A stretch of DNA of 64,000 bases from Chara braunii (lineage: Eukaryota > Streptophyta > Charophyceae > Charales > Characeae): positions 573,373 through 637,372 of the forward strand of contig BFEA01000398.1 of assembly GCA_003427395.1 (NCBI GenBank), given 5' to 3'. Below, piece after piece: positions 33,386 to 45,363 of the stretch. The position numbers and the translations under genes were made by a program. Positions within the stretch are counted from its first letter, which is position 1. Every line of letters begins with the position of its first letter. Below the pieces are notes generated by a model. That model was given only the letters and a program-made list of their open reading frames with translations, was not told the origin of the DNA and searched no databases.

Positions 33386-33689
33386 TGTGAATGTCTTACA
33401 CACACAAACGATTGACAACCACAACAAGGAGTCATTGCTAAGGTCGAACTCGCTCACACAACAAGTAGCCATCGCAGTTGCGAATGTTGTGCACACAACA
33501 ACTGTCGTCGCAATTAAACACAACGAGGAGTCAGAAAGACAAAGTCCATCGGCGCCTATCCATCAAGGAGCCATCGTCGTTACACACAACAACGAGGTAT
33601 TGTGAATGTCCAATGCACATGGAGAAGACACACAGAACGACAAAGGCCATCGGCGGTTATCCATCGTCATGTTCGTCACGACAAAGGCC

Positions 33690-34875
33690 ATCGACGCCTA
33701 TCCTTCGTCGAGTTCAAATCGACAACGGCCCAGCTTCAAGGCCTCTGGGCACTGTTGAGTCGATCCCAACGGCCACCGCCACGGCCTCTTTCCGTTGTCG
33801 AGTCGAAATCGACGACGGATAATCGACAAAGCCCAGACGGTCGTCGTCGAGTTCGACTCGACAGTGGCCAGACGACCGTCGCCGGGTTTGACTCGACAGA
33901 GGCCAGACGACCGTCGTCGAGTCGAACTCGGCATATGGCCTGACGACCGTTGTCGAATCGAACTCGACGGTGGGCCACCGCCAAGGCCTCGAACTCGACG
34001 ACGGATGAATCAGGAAAGCCCAGACCGTCGTTGTCGAGTTCGACTCGACAGTGGGCGGGGGCCGTCTACCAACTTTTTGACAGATTTGATAGGAACTGGA
34101 TGTTTTGAAACTGGTTGGTGTACTATCATGTCGAGTTCGACTCGACAGTGGACGGAGGCCGTCGACGAATCAAACTCGACGGTGTGCCATTGTCGAACTC
34201 GACGACGGACGAATCGGGAAAGCCCGGACGGTCGTTGTCGAGTTCGACTCGACAGTGGCCAGCCGACAGTCGTCGAGTCGAACTCGACAGTGGCCAGCCG
34301 GCAGTTGTCAAGTCGGGCCAGACGGCGGTCGTCGAGTCGAACTCGACGGTCGGCCAGCGCCAAGGCCTCTGGCCATTGTCGAGTCCGACTCGACGATGAC
34401 CCCGGGCTGTTGTCGAGTTCGACTCGATAGGAACTGGATGTTTTGAAACTGGTTGGTGTACTATCATGTCGAGTTCGACTCGACAGTGGACGGAGGCCGT
34501 CGTCGAATCGAACTCGACGGTGTGGCGTTGTCGAACTCGACGACGGACGAATCGGGAAAGCCCAGATGGTCGTCGTCGAGTTCGACTCGACAGTGGCCAG
34601 CCGGCAGTCGTCGAGTCGAACTAGAAGGTGGCCAGCCGACAGTCATCGAGTCGGGCCAAACGGCCGTCGTCGAGTCGAACTCGACGGTCGGCCAGCGCCA
34701 AGGCCTCTGGCCATTGTCGAGTCCGACTCGACGATGACCCCAGGCCGTTGTCGAGTTCGACTCGATAGTACACGAGTTCGACTCGACCGCAAGTCATTGT
34801 CGAGTTCAACTCGGGAATGGCCATAGGCCTTGGCGCTGGTCCACCGTCGAGTTCGACTCGACGACGGCCTCTGCG
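33690..34875 (+). repeat. Palindromic satellite built on GTCGAGTTCGACTCGAC
   Basis: The 17-bp near-palindrome GTCGAGTTCGACTCGAC and shortened variants recur every ~30-45 bp, joined by GGCCAG(C/A)(C/G)GACGGTCGTCG-type linkers. A 338-bp higher-order unit is tandemly duplicated at 34088-34425 and 34426-34763. The many Arg/Ser/Thr-rich open frames on both strands are by-products. Confidence 0.9.
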
Positions 34876-35567
34876 CGGGCGGAAATGCCACGTGGCAGCA
34901 CGTGGTTGCTTCACGAGGGTTTACCATTCTCCCAGGCCTCCGCTGCTGCCTCCGATACGGATGCTCGGAACTTCGCTCCGATGCTGCGCGGACCTCCAAT
35001 GTGCGAGTGGGATCTCCGTTGCGTTCTGCGCAAGCCTCTGATGTGAGATTCAGCGCTCCGCCGGCTTCAGACGATGCGCGAACCTCCGCAACGCTCCGTC
35101 GTTCTCAACAAACTAGCAGAAATGGAAAACGGTGGGCCCACACCACTATTTATACTTTATGTGGAGGGCATGCGGGGGAATGCGGCCTGCAGGGTGTGGG
35201 TTCGGGACCCGGTGCCACGGGGGAATCGGTGCCTCGGGAGCAACGTTTCGAAACCCGGGAAAGTCTGGGCCGTCGATCCGTCGGCTGAAGGCTAGGATCG
35301 GGTACGGGGAAGACCGCTGCCGCGGTGAGAATCGGTGCCAAGGGGGCGACAATTCGACTGCCGGTGCCTTCCGCGACTGTTTAAACGGGCTCCGCAAGAG
35401 GATCCAAGGGTCTTTTCTCTTGTGTTGCTCCCCGAGAAAAGTGTCAGTGCACTGTCACCTTCGCATCGATGCGACAGACAGCTGCGTTGCTCCGCCACGA
35501 CAGTTGCGTTGCTGCTCCGATTCGTGTCGCCTTTGACCCAGGTGAGTTCAGAATCCTCACCGCCCCC
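34876..35567. other. Unique GC-rich stretch before the gap
   Basis: No gene recognised. It has several overlapping open frames on both strands without domain signals. Confidence 0.4.
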
Positions 35568-35803
35568 NNNNNNNNNNNNNNNNNNNNNNNNNNNNNNNNN
35601 NNNNNNNNNNNNNNNNNNNNNNNNNNNNNNNNNNNNNNNNNNNNNNNNNNNNNNNNNNNNNNNNNNNNNNNNNNNNNNNNNNNNNNNNNNNNNNNNNNNN
35701 NNNNNNNNNNNNNNNNNNNNNNNNNNNNNNNNNNNNNNNNNNNNNNNNNNNNNNNNNNNNNNNNNNNNNNNNNNNNNNNNNNNNNNNNNNNNNNNNNNNN
35801 NNN
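35568..35803. other. Assembly gap (236 N)
   Basis: A run of N between unique sequence and a satellite. Open frames that cross it are meaningless. Confidence 0.99.
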
Positions 35804-35884
35804 CCCCACGCGCCCGCCCCCTCCCACTATTCGCCGTTCGTGGTTTTTCAGGACGTCAATAAAATTTCTCCGACAGTTCGCAGA

Positions 35885-36575
35885 GCCGTCCATCATCGAG
35901 TCCGACACGACGACCGTCGTGTTCGACACGATGACGGTCATACACCACGTGCTGAACACGACCCCACCGTCGTGTTCAACACGATGACGGTCGCTCTCAT
36001 CGTGTTGAACACGACAGCGGTGGCTCGCCACGACCCCACGATCATGTTCAATACGATGACCGTCGCTTTCTGTGTTGAACTCGACCTCGGTGGATCGCCG
36101 CCGTGCTGGTGACACGACCCCACCGTCGTGTTCAACACGATGACGATCGTTGTCATCGTGTCGAACACGACCACGGTGGCTCGCCACGACCACACGGTCG
36201 TGTTCAATATGATGACGGTCGCTTTCAGTGTTGAACTCGACCGTGGTGGATCGCCGCAGTGTCGGTGATCGTGTTCAACACGACGACGGTTGAGCGCGGA
36301 CATGTTCACCACAAGAGCGCCGTCGTGCTCAACACGATGACGGTCGCTCATCATCGTCTTCAACACGACCGCGGTGGCTGTCGTGCAGAGACGGGTATCG
36401 AGCTCGACACGACTCCGGTCGAGCGCTGACATGTTGAACACGACCGCGTCGTCGTGATGACACGGTGACGGTGGTTGTCGCCACGTGTGTCTGTCGTGTT
36501 GTGCAATGCGATGCTGCGTCGTCGTGTTCAACACGACCACGGCGGCAGATCATCGCGTTCAACACGACAACCATT
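35885..36575 (+). repeat. Palindromic satellite built on GTGTTGAACACGA / TCGTGTTCAACAC
   Basis: GTTCAACACGA and its inverse complement recur with GATGACGGTCG and GACC(C/A)CACCGTCGTG linkers. The pattern is like the 33.7-34.9 kb satellite but with AAC in place of the TCGA core. It ends just before the second DUF7869-type gene. Confidence 0.85.
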
Positions 36576-36798
36576 GTCGTGTCTCTCGTGCATTGCTTCT
36601 GTTGAAGACTGTGTTTTTTTTCTGCCTTCACTGGGATGATCTTTTACATCAGCTGTGTGTGGCTAGCAATGGCCGCGCTATACCACATGTGTTGCACTCT
36701 ACATATACCGCATGTGATCCATCTAGCTGCGGATTTGTTACTGATATACATGTCTTGTGCCAGTGGTCCACTGTTTTGTCATCGCAGAAACGTTTTAA

Positions 36799-39720
36799 AT
36801 GGCTTGTGGTGGGCATGCACCACAACAAACTGCCAGCACAACTTTGAAAAGCATGGACTGTGTGGCATCTAATATACTGCCTAATGATGAAGTTCCTCCG
36901 CCGGACCTGCCAATGTTTTCGCAAGACGTTCAAATAACTCCAGAATCTCCTTATCATAAAAGGTCCCGGATGGCTGCATGTGAAGAAACCACATGCGAGA
37001 GTGCATCTCCAGCCTTGGGCGGACCAGTGAAAACCTTTGATGCAGAAGGTTCGGAAGGTCAGGGTAGGGCCTGCTCCAGTGACAGGAACACATCCGATGT
37101 AGATCGTATCATGTGGGTGCCGAGAAGTTCGCTACGAGATTTCAAGTGCACAGGCCTTCTGTTTGACGAGAGTGATGAAGATGGTTCGGAATCAGGTGCT
37201 TCGATGTCATCTGTCGCCGACAGTTCTCTAGACAAAATTGATCATCCACAAACTTGCGATAATGATGGCACTGACCTTTACTGTCGCAACGATATGGAGA
37301 ATTCTGATGTCGTCTCTGATTTTGATAACATTTTCCCAAAACGTTTGTCGTCAGAGAAGCGTCCTTATACTTTCCGTGTCAGAATGCCCCGGTCAAAGAA
37401 GATTCTGCAATCAGTTCACAAAAAGCTCACCAAAAAAGCACTGGCGAGTGTGCGTGGACAAGTTTGTTGTAAACAAGATTGTTGCGCTCGCATGACCATG
37501 GAAGACATCAAAGCTGTCTGGAGTTCTTATTACGCTAAGGATCACAAAAGTAGAGATGCATGGTCGGTTGAAACATTAAAGAGGTTCACCTTCGTGGAGG
37601 ATGAGAAAGAGATTGTACAACCAATTATGGGAAAAAGAAAGGTGTGCATTAGTGCATGGTGTTTCACACTGGGTATGTGCAGGAATACATTTTTGAAAAA
37701 GAGGATGACTTTGTCAAAAGGTTACATTATGCCGGAGCATGGCAGCACTGGACTTAGACGCACATCTGCAACATACGTGACAATATTCAGGAAACTAAGC
37801 TCCTTTGTGCACGACAATGGAGATTCCATGCCCAATGACATGAGGATCAAAGATGGAGAATCACGAGTGGTTTTAAAATTGTCGGCTTGCTATAACAACG
37901 TTGACATTTATAAGTTTTTAAAGTCATAATTTGACAACCTGGGTGTCCCTTCTGTTTCTCTCCAAGTTTTCGATAACATGTGGAGAACACACTTCTGGCA
38001 TGTGAAATTCCATGAAGTTGATCAAAACTTTGTAAAATGTGAGAATTGTGTTGAGTTCAAAGAATCTATCAATTATGCGAAGTTCGTACGTGTGCGTGAT
38101 TATTTTGTTTCGAAACGCGAAAAACACTTGGACTTGCAGCTCCAACACCGTGCTGCTTATGAGGTGTGGAAGGATAAGTCGAAGAGACCAGGTTCCAACA
38201 GTTTATGCATCATTATTGACGGTATGGACTAAAGCAAGACGAGTATTCCACACTTTGGCGGAAAAAATAAGTCGAAGGCATTCGCAAATTTTTCGATGAT
38301 GAAGACAAATTTAACATCTATTATCGCACACGGTCGTTCACCATCGGTCCATGTTCACACATGGTACCCTTGCTATCCACATGATTCCAATATTGTGGTG
38401 TCATCGATTATGAAAGTTCTGCGTGACATACAGGCGACAAGCGACTTACCTCCTAAATTGAGGATACAAACCGACAACTGCTGAAGAGAAAACAAAAACA
38501 AATACGTTTTGTCTCTGGCCGCAACTTTGGTGAAATTTGGCTTCTTCAAAGAAGTCGAATTCGGTTTTATGTTGGTAGGACATACACATACGGACGTTGA
38601 TGCCACTTTCAGTCATTTCTCTCGCAAACTGAAAATGCACGATGCTTATACCATGCTCGACCTCTTCAAACTCGTTGCCAGTTCCCCAAAAGAGCGTCCT
38701 TTGTGCACATTCATGGATGAAATTGTTGACTGGCGGGGAGCTGTTAAGCCCTTCCTGGTCAACAGACTGACCGGTCATACTAAGCCATATTTATTTAGGT
38801 TTTATATGGAGGATGACAATCCTGTGTTCCAGTGGAAAGAGTATTGCACTTCTCCGCATTCGTCTTCTCCGGTCTATTGCTTTAAACGAGATGAAAATAA
38901 AGCATATGCTGGACCCGAATGGCCTATCGAGTCTTCACCTGTTTTCCCATCACCTATTCGACCTGTTAAAGAAACATCACGTGGTCAGCCCGCTAAGGAT
39001 AAGAATTCAAATTTCAAATCAAGAATTGAAGGCTTAAGACGTTTGTTGAGTGGTTGAAAAACAAGCGGCACGAGTGGTTGGCAATGAAAGATGAGGTTAA
39101 CTTCTCAAAGGAGAGTGCTCGTTCACACTGGAAAACTTTCCTGGACACAATCGAGCAAAATTATGGGTCTGGCTTTGCGAAAACATCACTCAAGGTTGGC
39201 TTTTGGCCCTCGCGGGAAAGAATTATGAAGGACGATGCTGAGGATATTGATATTGCCTTCCTCTTGGAAAGCAATGAGAATAAGGGGATGAGCGTCCAAA
39301 AGCAGAGCTCGACCCAGTTGTGGATGTCGAAAAGGGTCAATTCGTTCTCTTGCGTCCTTCGTGCGTCCTTCGCAAGATGATATCGATCAGGGAGTTCCCG
39401 TGGGGATAGGTAGAGTCATTTCTAATATTGACAACGATTGGAAGTCGCCTGCTTTCAATCATGTTCTTATTGAATATTGGGTGTCACAACCTGTCGTCAA
39501 ACGTCTTTCTCTGCAATATGCAAATGCATGGAAAAGATATGGAAGAAAGACAGCACAACAGCACAGCAGTGGCAGCACGTGGACTGTGTTTTGTGGAGTT
39601 GGTCATCAAGGACGTTGCATATGGAAAATGGGGTGCACATTCCCAAATCGGTCAGAGAGAAAGCCTTGGCATGTCTTTCACTTCCCAATGATGAAGACCA
39701 ATAGGATAAGTCGCTGAGAA
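36799..39720 (+). pseudogene. DUF7869-type transposon protein gene (plus-strand copy)
   Basis: One frame from ATG 36799 to 39057 encodes an acidic N-terminal region, a Cys cluster (VCCKQDCC, ~37460), VFDNMWRTHFWHVKFHE (~37970) with KCENCVEFK, the core signature CIIIDGMD (~38215), LRIQTDNC then RENKNKY (~38460-38505) and MLVGHTHTDVDATFSHFS (~38570). After a frame change near 39030 the C-terminal part continues (KNKRHEWLAMKDEV, SQDDIDQGVPVGIG, VLIEYW) to about 39717. In-frame stops at 37927 TAA, 38230 TAA (where the other copy has Gln in GMDQSK) and 38482 TGA split it. The order of motifs is the same as in the minus-strand copy, but the sequences differ throughout, so they are separate lineages. 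No intron is needed at the position used by the other copy. Confidence 0.75.
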
Positions 39721-39915
39721 GACCTCATTTCATGCGTGTTGGTGTTTCATTTACTTGTCACTGAGCTTCCGTTCATATATAGTTAAACTATATTGCATTG
39801 GCTTGCCTTTTACTTCCCGATGATGAAGATTAGTAGACTTTAAGGACGTCGTTGAGAAGAGGTAATCATATTTCATTCGAGCGTATTGCTGTATCAATTA
39901 GTTGTCACTGAGCTT
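39683..39915 (+). repeat. ~130-bp imperfect tandem duplication
   Basis: CTTCCCAATGATGAAGACCAATAG (39683) and CTTCCCGATGATGAAGATTAGTAG (39813) start two similar segments that each end near TTGTCACTGAGCTT. It lies at the 3' end of the DUF7869-type gene. Confidence 0.65.
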
Positions 39916-40560
39916 ATGTATTTCATGTGTTGCAAAATGGTTCATTCAACGATTGGATGGCGGCCAAGCAATATGGTGTGGGGCAGAAATGTGTGGCATG
40001 ATATGGGGTCTATCTTTTTCACACCTGAAGTGGTTTTCGATGATGCAGTACTCAGTGTCAGAGGTGTGGATGTCGCACCGGATTGCTGGGAGCATTATCC
40101 TCGACAATGTTTGTATATTTGTGGTCGTAGGTGTTGTGGAACAAGAGAATATCCGCGAGAAGCGCTCGCACCGTATTCAGAATTGTACTATTCAGGAGTG
40201 AAGTTCTACCACAACGACTTCAAGGTGATGACCTTGTACTGTGCAGCGTCAAGTATCCAAGGGCGCTGCAAAGTTTTTTTTCTTATTCATAATGACTATT
40301 CTACAAGTGCAAACATATTCAATGCACATGACATTGACGAACGAAGACGGGAAGCATTTCGAAGGAGGATCATGGATCAACCGTCGCTCAAATCAAATGT
40401 GGATGGGCTCGTAGACACAGCGATTACATATGTACGAAGTCTTCTGTTGCGCGAGTATGAAGTCATAGAAACTTACGTAGAGTACAAGGACCCCACGTTC
40501 GATGGGCATAATGAGACGAACACTGTAGAAGATTTGACAATTCACATAAGGAGAGCGTGA
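39916..40560 (+). CDS. Intact ORF of unknown function (214 aa)
   Basis: From ATG 39916 to TGA 40560 an unbroken frame encodes 214 residues with mixed composition. Segments such as GWRPSNMVWGRNVWHDMG, CWEHYPRQCLYICGRRCCGTREYPREALAPYSEL and DIDERRREAFRRRI look like real protein. I recognise no family. It lies about 200 bp after the DUF7869-type gene, in the same direction, so it may be a second gene of the same element. It could also start further upstream if spliced. Confidence 0.5.
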   Translation: MYFMCCKMVHSTIGWRPSNMVWGRNVWHDMGSIFFTPEVVFDDAVLSVRGVDVAPDCWEHYPRQCLYICGRRCCGTREYPREALAPYSELYYSGVKFYHNDFKVMTLYCAASSIQGRCKVFFLIHNDYSTSANIFNAHDIDERRREAFRRRIMDQPSLKSNVDGLVDTAITYVRSLLLREYEVIETYVEYKDPTFDGHNETNTVEDLTIHIRRA

Positions 40561-40599
40561 AATTTATCACGCAGATCGTATAATTAATATGTCCATTAC

Positions 40600-41030
40600 G
40601 TTGTCGCGTGCGGCGGTCTCACACCCAGACATAAAGTAATATTTTTAGTGTCGGACCTCACGGTCGTATCACGCAGGAGTTTTTATAAGAGTTTCAGCCA
40701 GAGACCAATTCCGACCGTGCGCGCGTGCTATACCTCTCGGTAGCCTACGACAGGTTAGGGTCCCGCGAGGTACAACATACCCTCCACCTGCGGGAGCTGT
40801 TACCATTCCTTAGGTGGGCGTATCCCTGCTAAGCTACTGACCCACGTGCGAAGGCTTTTACATGCAATCGCAAAGGTAGGTCAGTCGAGGGCGTTTTCTC
40901 GATCGCCGTAGCATAGGCATACGCGCGATTGAACGACCTGTATACACGTCGGGCATCGGGGCGCTGATCTCCCGGACCGACTTACAAATCAGGTCGACTC
41001 GACTGACGAACGTTCGCGCATACCATGTTT
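40600..41030 (+). repeat. Dispersed repeat family R1, copy 2
   Basis: Contains TCACGCAGGAG, CCTACGACAGGTTAGGG, GCGAGGTACAAC, GGGAGCTGTTACCATTCC, ATGCAATCGCAAAGGTAG and GAGGGCGTTTTCTCGATCGC in the order seen inverted at 21480-21890. It starts 40 bp after the unknown gene's stop. Confidence 0.65.
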
Positions 41031-42440
41031 TGAATATAAATAGTTTTTATAGGTATAACTCATATTAACCTAACTCTTTTCTAAAGCATGATCCCCTTAA
41101 CTCTTGAATCATTAGGGTTTGCATATAAACATATACCCACGTCATATCTCTTTATGAGAATTCTTTAACCATAGCATACATACATGTGAAGTAAGATGAG
41201 GCTGAGAAACAAGACGAAGAGATGTCTTTTACATTTTACACAAACAGAGGCAAACATCAGAATGAACGAAGCTTTGACTTTTGAAAGAAAAACACTCAAT
41301 AGGCTCTTGGCCGTTCAACAAACATCACAAATAAAAGTAGGTTCATAGCCTGTCAAATATGTATTGAAAATAAAAGATAGGCTCATGGCCTGTCAAAGAA
41401 GAATGCTATGAATAAGGCTCTCGGCCTTCGCCAATTGTCATAATCTATTCAACATCAAAGGGGTAAAGTCGGAAACCCAAACCAAATATACAAAGGTTAC
41501 GAGTCGACGAAATGTCTGAGTCGAGGCTCAGGTAAGCATAAGCAATGCGAGTAGAGTGAATAGCACGCGGTTGGTCGTCTTACTGGCCTGCAGACAAGAG
41601 TCAATCATATCACACAATCCTAGCAGAGTCAACCATTCATTCACTTTCACACACATCACACTTACCCTTCCAATCCTTTTAACCAGACATTCCCCTTTCG
41701 ACTTAGTCATTCAAGGACCTCTTTTGACCAAACACAGACCCTTTAGACAAATGCCCCGAAACAGAAATGCCATTTAGTGCAAAGGTTGATGCAAAGTGTG
41801 GGTGTAGAGGGTGAGTGAAGGTTGAGTTGGATAACCAACCTGTTACCATAAGGCAACAACATGTAGACTTGTATAGACTCATAATGAGTCTCCTTCATTA
41901 AGATGATCTGCAATCACACAGAGGTCACAGGGTCTCAACATCTCCCTCACTATCGCCCCACACGATGTTCGGCGATGTGAACTTCAATTTTATTGGTGGA
42001 CTATAACATAGTCCGATCAAAAGTAAGCATGAAGTAAGAAGACTTCGACAGAAGCCTTCATTTCATACTCACTCAAGCAGTAGGATAACTCAGACATGAG
42101 TATCCCATCACTTGTTTTAGTCTAACTGGTTTAGACTTAGACAGACCATGGGATGACCCGCACAGGAGTACCCCATCTTCAAGTCTGTCAACCTAACTAT
42201 CTAAGAGATGTATACACGTAGAGATGAGTAATAGGATGTTCCGCACCCTGGAGCCTTATCCTGTCACCCGTCCTACATCCATACATCAATCTATCTGCAC
42301 TCACACTTGCTCTAGGCCCGCGTGCGCGAACCCAGGCAATGGCTCTAGCTAGGTATTGGTTCACCTGCATATGTCTGATTGTACTGGCAATCAGATCAGA
42401 ACAGACGGTGTAGGCAATGAGATAGTAACAACAACAAATA
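41031..42440. other. Non-coding stretch, no recognised gene
   Basis: AT-rich sequence. AGGCTC.TGGCCTGTCAAA-like segments recur weakly around 41300-41430. I see no gene. Confidence 0.4.
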
Positions 42441-42444
42441 ACAA

Positions 42445-42446
42445 TA

Positions 42447-42500
<54 letters not shown>

Positions 42501-42505
42501 TAATA
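42445..42505 (+). repeat. (TAA)n microsatellite
   Basis: Near-pure (AAT)n of about 50 bp, followed by GAAAATGAATGA. A similar tail follows the (TAA)n at 45290-45410. Confidence 0.9.
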
Positions 42506-42599
42506 CAAGAAAATGAATGAACGCGATACGCAAAGGTCTAAGTGTTGTGATCACGTGAACCAACGGTCAAACCCGCAGTGTTCAATGTCACTCCTACTA

Positions 42600-42745
42600 T
42601 CTGGTGCCCAGTCTATTGTACTCATCCTGCCTGTTCTTCCTACACCTTTGCAACAGGCTCACTTCAACTTTGAAAACCAATGTGCATGACGTCAGTACCA
42701 TAGTTGATTTCTCACACGCACCAGATACGTATCTCTCTCCCTCTT
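42600..42745 (+). repeat. Diverged duplicate of 44640-44765
   Basis: CAACAGGCTCACTT, CCAAT/CGT(G/A)C(A/G)TGAC and CACCAGATACGTATCTC occur in the same order and spacing in both copies (ACCAGGTACGTATCTC in the other). Both end in a 5' splice-site-like sequence. Confidence 0.55.
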
Positions 42746-43373
42746 GGTCTTTATCTTCTTTCTCTGTCTCACTCTCCGTGTGTATATGTCTTAGGAATCG
42801 CAACCGTAGCATAAGTCCTGGTTGCTACAGTGCCAAAAGTCAAGTCTGCAGTCTTCCGGAAGATCCGGAAGTGACCTTTCCTAAGTCCAAGTAGGAAGTC
42901 CGTATGCAAGTGGGCAAGTGGGCAGTCTAACCCAGTCCAGTCATCGGTACCCAGTCCCGGTCGCACTAGTCAAGTCAGCAAGCACCGTGTGGGACTGTGT
43001 GCACCAAGGCCTAGCGAGGTAGCTGCTGCAGCGGACGCCGTTGTGTGTGCCGCTGTTGTTATTGCTAACGTGTGTTCAATTCTTGTTGCTACCTTCGTGT
43101 TTGTCTGTCAGTCTGTTTTATTTGTCTGTTTCTGCCTGTGTCTGTCCGCATGCAGGTACCCAAACAACTGCAGATCCAAGAGTAAGTCTGTCAGTGTACT
43201 TAGTCCACGCCCTTAACCGGGAGTTAATCTGTATGACTGCGGGTAGGGGACCCGGGACCAGTCTTGCTGTGTTGTCTTGTCGCTGGCTTAATGTTGGTTG
43301 CGCTCTGGTGCTGCGGATGACGCGGGACTGTGGCAGCATGCTGGCGCTGTATATTCTGTGCGCCAGGCATTGA
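42746..43373. other. No gene recognised
   Basis: Pyrimidine-rich stretch (CTCTCTCCCTC, TTTCTCTGTCTC near 42740-42780) and a T-rich segment at ~43050-43150. No domain signal in any frame. Confidence 0.35.
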
Positions 43374-44160
43374 TGATGTGGCGCATCCAATTGAACCACA
43401 TTGTTGATGTAGCGCATGCCATCAGTCTATAGTGCTGAAGCGGCGCAGCCACCTGCCTACATTGCTGATGTGGCCCCTGCCACATGTCTCTACTGTTGAC
43501 GTGGTATTGCCACTAGTTTCAGCTGTTGTGGCGCTGACCACTTGTCTGCAAAGCTGATGTGGCGTTGCCACTAGTCTACATTGTTGTTGTAGTGCAGGCC
43601 ACCTATTGCCACTGTTGCGGTGATGCTGCCGCCTATCTCTTCCGCTGTCGTGACATTGGTCATGCTGTCTACCTACGGTTGTGGGGCATGCCACCTGTCT
43701 CTACCGCTGATGTGGCATTGCCACTAGTTTCAGCTGTTGTGGCGCACACCATATGTCCGTCGTGCTGATGTGGTGCATCCCACTGATCTACGTTGCTGAT
43801 GTCGCGCACACGCCCTGTCTACACTGCTGTAGTGGCGCAGGCCACGCTGCCTACATGTTGATGCGGTGCAGGCCACTCGTTCATACTGCTGATGTGGCTT
43901 GCCACAGGTCTACACAGCTGCTATGGCACTGCCGCCTGTCTGCTGCTGATGCGACATTGGCCACGTTGTCTACATGATGATGTGGCGCATGCCACTTGCC
44001 TACATTGTTGAGGTGGCATTGCCATGCTGTCTGCAGTGTTGAGGCGGCACCCCTTTTGTCTACACTGTTGTGGCACTGCCGCTTGTCTGATGCTGACGCG
44101 GCATTGGCCACACTGTGTACAGCGCTGTTGTGACTCATGCCACTGATCTACACTGCCTTC
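43374..44160 (+). repeat. Degenerate minisatellite, ~36-45 bp unit
   Basis: A motif near TGATGTGGCGCATGCCAC followed by (T/C)TGTCTACA(C/T)TG recurs about 18-20 times with many substitutions and small indels. All six frames are affected, so the open frames here have no coding value. Confidence 0.75.
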
Positions 44161-44639
44161 TTCGTCTACTGTTTACGAGGCATTGTATCGGATATCACTT
44201 CCCCGGTTACGGAAGATACTGCACAGATGTGAGTCTACCTGTTCCCCCCCCTTTTCTTTGAGATGATGAAGTTCAATGAACTTTTCACAGCACCCCAACA
44301 GCAAAACCCCGAGACTACCGCGATCCAGACACTTCACTGGACCATTCAATCGGTAGGAACAACAAGTGGTGTGTAAAAAAGGCAGGGAAGTTAGCTATAT
44401 GAGCCGATGGCTCATCCGCAAGGAATACGAGTGGGAATGATATACGGAGAGCCAAGTTGCGAAATCACACAGATTTCCAAGTAGTCATGTACAAGCAGAG
44501 TGCGTGAATACACCGACAGTGCACTCAAATAAGAGCAGTACAATGAAGTCATGAATCAATGTTCAAGCCCTTTGGCCATACCAATCACAGCATCCAATGT
44601 TGCTCTTTCCAAGTCCGACGCCCAGCGCCCAGCGTGCTC

Positions 44640-44765
44640 TACCTGACTATCCTACCTACAGCTAATTCATGCAACAGGCTCACTTGGACTCTCGAAGGCC
44701 AACGTACGTGACTGTCAAAACCATAACCGACGTTTCTTCATGTACCAGGTACGTATCTCATCACC
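44640..44765 (+). repeat. Diverged duplicate of 42600-42745
   Basis: See the partner copy. GCTCACTTGGACTC..., bounded by CAACAG upstream and CCAGGTACGTATC downstream, looks like an exon with splice sites, but I cannot confirm that it is transcribed. Confidence 0.55.
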
Positions 44766-45269
44766 CTCAATCAAACTTCGATGACCCCATTCTCGCCTCC
44801 TTCCCTGAAGACCACCAAATCACCCGCATTACCACTAACGCTTCAACCCCTACACATTGTAGTTGGAATTAAAACACAACAATAATAATAGTTACTATAG
44901 TAATAATAGCAAAATAATAAAATAATAATAATAATAATAATAATATTAATAATGTAATCAGACTCGCTTTCTTTTCCACTCCGCATACATGCAAACAGAT
45001 GGTGATTCACCCTGGCGCACTGCGCCCACTCAAAGCTCAGAGATATGGACCCAAGAACACAGTTCAGATGCCAACTCGCTTCAACATGCTATGGCGCAAC
45101 AGCGCCCGAACATCCCACTCGTTACTGTGTCCGACACCACTGTTCACGCATACTCAACTCTGGATCACCCTGAATACTCCATACATTTGTCTCCTACCTG
45201 AAAACCACCTGATCGCCCGTCTACCCCGTAATGGTTCGACCATTACCCATTTTTGCTAGGATTAAAACA

Positions 45270-45301
45270 CAATAATAATATAATAGTAACAATAATAACA
45301 A

Positions 45302-45363
<62 letters not shown>

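Noticed and set aside
33795-36540. Arg/Ser/Val-rich open frames of 100-210 codons
   Set aside because: They come from the palindromic satellites and appear in most frames on both strands.
17730-38484. TGA read as selenocysteine, or a variant genetic code
   Set aside because: TAA, TAG and TGA all interrupt the genes, and no selenocysteine element is visible; decay is simpler.
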